The position numbers and the translations under genes are program-made. 64,000 nt of DNA. Source: Bacillota bacterium (lineage in GTDB: Bacteria > Bacillota > Clostridia > DSM-8532). Of this stretch, positions 59,969-64,000 are shown piece by piece. Below the pieces are notes generated by a model, which saw only the letters and a list, made by a program, of their open reading frames with translations, searched no databases and had not been told where the DNA came from. Within the stretch, counting starts at the first letter, position 1. Every line of letters begins with the position of its first letter. The DNA lies in contig JAEZLR010000022.1 of the NCBI GenBank assembly GCA_023415205.1, forward strand, positions 108,325 to 172,324, written 5' to 3'.

Positions 59969-60277
59969 CTAAATTGCAACCCTCTCATCATTCTTATAAA
60001 GTAACGTTACTATAATAGCCTTCCTATTAGAAACTATCCCAAAGTCTTTAATTTCCCAGCTTTCATGTTTTATAAATAATAATGCTGGATAGAATAAAAC
60101 TAGTATTATAATCAACCATAGTCCCAATACCATAATAACAAATATTGGTTCAATATGACTTGTGTTAGGAGCCCAAACATAGAAATTTATAACTGCAAAA
60201 ATAATAGTAGTTGTGATTATATATATAATTCCGAATTTTTTAGCTCATTCATTAACAAATTGTTTATTTAAATCCAT
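59969..60277 (-). pseudogene. Small membrane protein gene broken by a nonsense codon
   Basis: From ATG 60277 (GAAAGGAG upstream) the frame reads MDLNKQFVNE, then TGA at 60245-60247, then continues without stops for 91 codons to TAG 59969-59971. The product would be about 102 residues with two membrane helices (KKFGIIYIITTTIIFAVI; FVIMVLGLWLIIILVLFY). A single point mutation explains the break. It lies between attC-like elements B and A. Confidence 0.75.
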
Positions 60278-60357
60278 TTAACGTACTCCTTTCAAATTCA
60301 GTTAAATATACGATTTAATACCCTAGACACACACTCTGAAATGATTATGTCAATTTT

Positions 60358-60577
60358 GTATAACGTCTCAGTATTACGATGCCGACGAACCGGACCACCA
60401 GAGCTCTTTAGCGGCCCTTGAGGCCTAGGTTGCATAGGCGAGCAGTGAAGCGGAGCGGAACGACCAGCCTAGGTTGCATAGGCGAGCAGTGCAGCGAAGC
60501 GGAACGACCAGCCTAGGTGAGACGGTGTGGCAGCAATGACCCGTGAGCACGCCTAAAACTTGAAAACTGTGTTGTAC
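60358..60577 (-). repeat. attC-like element B (two internal 44-bp units)
   Basis: The 220-base element is bounded by GTATAAC (60358-60364) and GTTGTAC (60571-60577). It carries GCCGACGAACCGGACC near one end, GTGAGCACGCC near the other, and two head-to-tail copies of a 44-bp unit starting CCTAGGTTGCATAGGCGAGC. It begins 17 bases after the stop of the GNAT gene (minus strand). Confidence 0.7.
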
Positions 60578-60593
60578 GAAGTTTTTCTTGCCT

Positions 60594-61088
60594 TCATATA
60601 TCCTTATAATATCTAACCTCATTAGTATTAAACTTCTCTAAAAATTTTTTAGTTCCTTCAGGAAGATAACCCATTTTCCTATAGAAGTTAATCCCAATAT
60701 TATTTTCCTCAAGAACCCAGAGAACAACATTTTTATAACCAAGCTCTTTTGCTTTATCTTCAAAATAATGAATAAGGGAATTACCTATCCCTTTTCTACA
60801 CATGAGCGGATCAACATAAAGACCCCATAATTCATAAGCTGATTCTTTATCCTTATCTCTACTATTACCAATTGTCATAAATGCTTTAAGAATTCCATTT
60901 TCTTCGTAAACATAAGTCTCCTCACTATGTTCTTCTATAGCTTCTCGAAACCTAGCAGCACCTTTGACAATGTTCATATTCTTAAATAAGTGCTCATCAG
61001 AGATTAAACCTCTATAAGCATAACGCCAACCATTAACATGAATTTCGGCTATACGGTTTGCATCATCTGGTAATGCTCTTCGAATCAC
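60594..61088 (-). CDS. GNAT-family N-acetyltransferase (cassette gene)
   Basis: The 164-residue enzyme starts VIRRALPDDANRIAEIHVNG and has the GNAT blocks AYELWGLYVDPLMCRKGIG and NIGINFYRKMGYLPEG. GTG 61088 is chosen because GGGAGGTC lies upstream; longer frames run through the attC-like element. The start is 28 bases after element C and the stop 17 bases before element B. Acetyltransferases are common integron cargo. Confidence 0.88.
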   Translation of the reverse strand: MIRRALPDDANRIAEIHVNGWRYAYRGLISDEHLFKNMNIVKGAARFREAIEEHSEETYVYEENGILKAFMTIGNSRDKDKESAYELWGLYVDPLMCRKGIGNSLIHYFEDKAKELGYKNVVLWVLEENNIGINFYRKMGYLPEGTKKFLEKFNTNEVRYYKDI

Positions 61089-61115
61089 GGATTGGACCTC
61101 CCAAAGTAAAATTTC

Positions 61116-61366
61116 GTATAACGTTTCGTTTTCACGATGCCGACGAACCGGACCACCAGAGCCATTCCCTTTATCACGCTTGCCGCCTAGGATGCATAGG
61201 CGAGCAATGCAGCAAAGCGGAATGACCAGCCTAGGTTGCATAGGCGAGCAGTGTAGCAAAGCGGAACGACCAGCCTAGGTTGCATAGGCGAGCAATGCAG
61301 CGAAGCGGAATGACCAGTCCAGTGATACGGTGTGGCAGCAATGACCCGTGAGCACGCCCGTTATAC
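61116..61366 (-). repeat. attC-like element C (three internal 44-bp units)
   Basis: The 251-base element is bounded by perfect inverted GTATAACG (from 61116) and CGTTATAC (to 61366). Inward of a short unpaired spacer, CGTTTTCACG pairs imperfectly with CGTGAGCACG, giving the R-box, spacer, L-box order of attC sites. Three tandem 44-bp units follow in the centre. Confidence 0.72.
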
Positions 61367-61446
61367 GTAGTAGTAAACCCTTGTAGTTAGAGCCACAGGA
61401 CGTAGCGGTCTTACATCTTTTCGTATTCATTAAGAAGAACACTTTG

Positions 61447-61810
61447 TCACTTTGCTGAAATAGTAATTGTCCTTTGAAAAAGCATACCAAATGCCCAAAT
61501 AAAATCAAAAATTGACCCAGCTACACTTCCGATCATTAATACAACCCACAAACGATAATGGAATAAGAGTGAAGGAATAACAACAGTTGTTGTTGAAAAA
61601 ATAAAATCCACCAAGAGCAATTAATAAACCCTCAGCCCTGTTAACTTCTATAGTGTTAAGCGGGTCAATACCTGGTACCAATAATGATCTTCTTACAACA
61701 GCTTTATAACCTAAAACACGGTATGCTATATAGTGGCCATATTCATGAACTATGAGTAAAATGGCCATCAATAATAATAAAATTGCAAAATCCCAAGACA
61801 AGAATTTCTC
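61447..61810 (-). pseudogene. HEXXH-type membrane metalloprotease gene with a frameshift
   Basis: From ATG 61810 (AAGGG upstream) the protein begins MEKFLSWDF and has a membrane helix with VHEYGHYIAYRVLGYKA; HEYGH is the zinc motif of M50-like or DUF3267 metalloproteases. After ALGGF a one-base change in a T-run near 61597-61604 shifts the frame. In the other frame coding continues with TTTVVIPSLLFHYRLWVVLM to a TGA at 61447-61449. Either the gene is broken or the run has a reading error. It is followed by attC-like element C. Confidence 0.7.
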
Positions 61811-61893
61811 CATATATACCCTTAGCTGATAAAGATTTAGCTGTATTAACATTTACTTTACCAAAAAATTACTCAAACTTCAAAGCAAATTCA

Positions 61894-62169
61894 TTAAGCA
61901 ATCCTCCGCCACAGGAGGTGGCGTAACCTATTCACTATTACGTATAACGTCCCGGTTTTTAAACTATTAAAAGGGGTTCCCGAGGCACTCCATATACCCG
62001 TTAGGTCTTTCAATGCATTATTACAATTTATTTCAACATCATTCGTATCAATCCATTCAAATTCGAAATCATAGTCATCTTTTAGCCAATCCAGAGACTG
62101 ATTCAATGTAGAATGGGTTTTCTTAACTGGGCTATACTCTCCAATAATCCCTATTCTCGCTTTTTTCAT
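61894..62169 (-). pseudogene. Truncated CTP-synthase-like glutamine amidotransferase gene
   Basis: The frame starts MKKARIGIIGEYSPVKKTHS and continues through WIDTNDVE and LKDLTGIWSASGTPFNS, the N-terminal third of the amidotransferase-like proteins related to the CTP synthase C-terminus. It then runs straight into the end of an attC-like element (61942-61960), and the rest, including the catalytic Cys region, is missing. The remaining codons to 61894 read element and spacer sequence. GGGGG precedes the ATG. It lies 50 bases after element E. Confidence 0.65.
61942..61960 (-). repeat. attC-like element D (end fragment only)
   Basis: Only the gene-distal 19 bases of the element remain: GTATAACGTCCCGGTTTTT on the plus strand, matching the start of elements B, C, E and F. 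It is joined directly to the truncated amidotransferase gene. Confidence 0.55.
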
Positions 62170-62218
62170 GACTTAACCCCCTATTAAAGCTTGTATTGGT
62201 AACCCAAATGGAAATTGC

Positions 62219-62317
62219 ACATAACGTTCCGGTTTTATGACGCCGACGAACCGGACCAGCGGAGCCTTTCCGTTTAGCGGCGTAAGCCCGGTGAGACGGT
62301 TTGGCAGACATGCACCA
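62219..62317 (-). repeat. attC-like element E (short, one end box missing)
   Basis: This starts with ACATAACGTTCCGGTTTTAT and has GCCGACGAACCGGACC and GGTGAGACGGTTTGGCAG but no 44-bp unit. The far box GTTATRY is absent; the neighbouring gene begins its stop codon there. It may have lost its outer end by recombination. Confidence 0.6.
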
Positions 62318-62318
62318 C

Positions 62319-63170
62319 TTACTCCCTTACCTCAATGCCATTCTTTATGAGGTATTCTTTTGCAGTATCATCAAGGATAAATCCATTTTCTTTAAGTATA
62401 TCAAGATAACCTTCTATTATGGGTTGGTACTTAGATTTAGGATACTCTTTAATAAAACGCGCGTAACTATCACGTAGCTCAAATTCATTATCCGTTTCAT
62501 CACTCATATAAGCAAAAGTTACCGTATCTAAACATTGGGTGTAGATATAAAGGCAGAAATTAAGATCTTCCTGAATCTTTTCAACCTCAATCTTATAAGA
62601 TAGATTATTATTAATGTAATCTTCATACTTAACAATTAAGTCACTTAGTTCATCCCAGTTCATTGTAAGAAGTGCATCTTCAAAAATGAATCCTCCACCC
62701 CTTAAAGTTCGAGCTTCATTATCCAATTCGATATATTTCTGTACCCCTTCAGATACAACCTCAGAGAATATAGATTTTATAAATGATAACTTTTCAAATA
62801 TGTATGGGCCAGCTTCTCCCTCAATTACAACTAACCCATTTCTTTTTAAATCACTTTCTTTTATTTTTACCAAGTCCCCCTGGTAGTAAGAACTATTATA
62901 GTAATCTATAACCTTATAATAAAAATCATAAAACAATCTATATAGCTCATCGTTGGTACTTTTGTTTTTTGATTTTAAATCTTCGAATTTTGTTACAGCT
63001 TGATTAACTGAATTTAAGTCTGTTTTATCTAGAGTACTGAGAAAATTAATAAATGCGTTCACATTAGGGCTAGTATCATCCCTAGTATTGTGGGCACTAT
63101 TAAAACGTCCGCACCCCACAAAAACTACTATTAAGAACAAGACAACTGAAATGATAATTATTCTCTTCAT
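62319..63170 (-). CDS. Hypothetical lipoprotein (cassette gene)
   Basis: The 283-residue product has a lipoprotein signal (ISVVLFLIVVFVGC, cysteine 20) and a long alpha-helical, charged domain with no family that I recognise. GAGGTG precedes ATG 63170. The start is 48 bases after element F and the stop two bases before element E, as expected of a cassette gene. Confidence 0.7.
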   Translation of the reverse strand: MKRIIIISVVLFLIVVFVGCGRFNSAHNTRDDTSPNVNAFINFLSTLDKTDLNSVNQAVTKFEDLKSKNKSTNDELYRLFYDFYYKVIDYYNSSYYQGDLVKIKESDLKRNGLVVIEGEAGPYIFEKLSFIKSIFSEVVSEGVQKYIELDNEARTLRGGGFIFEDALLTMNWDELSDLIVKYEDYINNNLSYKIEVEKIQEDLNFCLYIYTQCLDTVTFAYMSDETDNEFELRDSYARFIKEYPKSKYQPIIEGYLDILKENGFILDDTAKEYLIKNGIEVRE

Positions 63171-63217
63171 AATACACCTCATGTATATATTCCGACCCAA
63201 ACAAAGCATGTAATTTC

Positions 63218-63397
63218 ACATAACGTTCCGGTTTTACGACGCCGACGAACCGGACCAGCGGAGCCTTTCACTTTAGCGGCGCTTGCTGCCTAGGAAGCAT
63301 AGGCGAGCAGTGCAGCGAAGCGGAACGACCAGCCAGGTGAGGCGGTGTGGCAGAAATGACCCTTGAGCACGCCCAAATCGTGGAAATTTTGTTATAC
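63218..63397 (-). repeat. attC-like element F (one internal 44-bp unit)
   Basis: The 180-base element is bounded by ACATAAC (63218-63224) and GTTATAC (63391-63397). It carries GCCGACGAACCGGACC, one 44-bp unit (CCTAGGAAGCATAGGCGAGC onward), and GGTGTGGCAG-AATGACCC. On the minus strand it begins 24 bases after the stop of the right-edge gene. Confidence 0.7.
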
Positions 63398-63421
63398 GAT
63401 GGGCTAGGAATTAAGGCCATT

Positions 63422-64000
63422 TTAATATCGAGCTATCACGGTTCTTATTCTGAAACTAACTATCTTTTCTATTCCTGTTATAATATCCGGAAAAAGGCTT
63501 GAGTCCAAATCGTTAATTATAATCGAATATTTTGAAAACCCTGCTGGCATATCGTAATCAAGATCATTCAGTGAGCACTCGTTTCCACAACAGGGCAAAA
63601 GAATATTAAGATTTGTAAAATTTGATTGAGCAGATAACTCTACTTGGTCACTCCACCATCCCATATCGAGTGATTGACTACATTTTGGGCAATTTAAACT
63701 ATCAAAATTAGAACCTTGATCGATAAAATTAACATCATCAGTAATTTCGATTCTATAGTAAAATCCAGGATCAAAAATATTATCTAAGAATGCTATTATA
63801 ATATTTTGTTCCTCTTGAGAAGGTATGTACTCAGGTCTTTCAGGTATTATTTTAAACACTGTATCCGACATAAAGGTGCCGTCAAGAGTTTTGCGCAAAT
63901 TGGTTTGCAACCTTGGCATAAAGGAAGTCAACCAACCATAAAATCCGATTCGAGGTCGGTATTTTCTAAGTGTTTCATGTTTAAATACTTTTTGTTTCCC
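63422..64000 (-). CDS. Hypothetical protein with two Cys clusters (partial at right edge)
   Basis: The frame is open from the window edge (64000) to the TAA stop at 63422 and has no convincing start with a ribosome site inside, so the 5' part is missing. The visible 192 residues include FKIIPERPEYIPSQEEQN and two cysteine groups, LNCPKCSQS and LPCCGNECS, possibly a zinc site. No family is recognised. It is followed by attC-like element F. Confidence 0.6.
   Translation of the reverse strand, partial: GKQKVFKHETLRKYRPRIGFYGWLTSFMPRLQTNLRKTLDGTFMSDTVFKIIPERPEYIPSQEEQNIIIAFLDNIFDPGFYYRIEITDDVNFIDQGSNFDSLNCPKCSQSLDMGWWSDQVELSAQSNFTNLNILLPCCGNECSLNDLDYDMPAGFSKYSIIINDLDSSLFPDIITGIEKIVSFRIRTVIARY

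Noticed and set aside
60245..60247. In-frame TGA as selenocysteine
   Set aside because: The codon is at position 11 before a membrane helix, with no visible SECIS-like hairpin right after it; a nonsense mutation is simpler.
61184..61316. Tandem 44-bp repeats as a CRISPR array
   Set aside because: The units touch each other without spacers, there are at most three, and no cas genes are nearby. They are part of the attC-like elements.
59682..63397. The repeated elements as a simple MITE or REP family
   Set aside because: Not excluded, but there are no target-site duplications or terminal repeats of transposon length, and each element keeps a fixed place after one gene and before the next. The cassette model explains more.

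Overview
The window looks like a chromosomal segment of a spore-forming, Gram-positive Firmicute of the class Clostridia. The main evidence is the block mazG-rqcP-yabP-yabQ-divIC at 46.5-48.9 kb, arranged much as in Bacillus and Clostridia, with two sporulation genes. Gram-positive lipoprotein signal peptides, strong AAGGAGG ribosome sites and Firmicute-type riboswitches (ydaO c-di-AMP, tandem glycine, M-box) agree with this. No rRNA is present, so the genus cannot be fixed; a Desulfitobacterium-like relative is only a guess.

Region by region: 0-4 kb holds a sugar ABC importer of the YtfQ-YtfR-YtfT-YjfF type. 4.2-6.7 kb holds methionine sulfoxide reductases A and B and an RCC1-repeat lipoprotein. 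6.7-8.5 kb holds a TetR repressor facing a flavodoxin and an FMN-binding membrane protein across a promoter region packed with three 19-bp operators. 8.5-11.8 kb is a decayed integration hot spot at an initiator tRNA gene: three direct repeats carrying pieces of the tRNA and its terminator, plus an integrase remnant. 12-18 kb is one leftward system: histidine kinase, LuxR-type regulator, ABC-2 exporter and a possibly flavinylated lipoprotein. 18-25 kb holds a DUF4397 protein, a c-di-AMP-riboswitch-controlled NlpC/P60 wall hydrolase, and an HD-GYP response regulator between two paralogous sensor kinases.

25-31 kb is the glycine cleavage operon (gcvT, gcvH, gcvPA, gcvPB) under a tandem glycine riboswitch with a terminator, followed by a lipoate ligase that can load GcvH. 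31-40 kb holds a MacB-like ABC system with a large anchored extracytoplasmic subunit, then a 38-codon reading frame ahead of a heterodimeric ABC exporter. 40-43 kb holds a HTH-less LacI-like sensor fused to a degenerate GGDEF domain and a CorA transporter behind an M-box. 43-49 kb has tRNA-Arg, tRNA-Glu, tRNA-Met, a carbohydrate-binding lipoprotein and the mazG-to-divIC block. 49-53 kb has lactate dehydrogenase, glutaminyl-tRNA synthetase and an iron-sulfur aldo/keto reductase.

From about 53 kb to the right edge the DNA becomes AT-rich and carries small, single, leftward accessory genes. From 59.2 kb onward these genes alternate with a repeated, structured element of about 100-250 bp whose ends are inverted copies of GTATAAC/GTTATAC and which always follows the stop codon of one gene and precedes the start of the next. 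This is the layout of integron gene cassettes with attC recombination sites. Such arrays are rarely reported in Firmicutes and this is the most interesting part of the window. The integrase gene that would prove it is not in the window; the gene order predicts it beyond the right edge. Several cassette genes are broken by a nonsense codon, a frameshift or truncation at an attC end.
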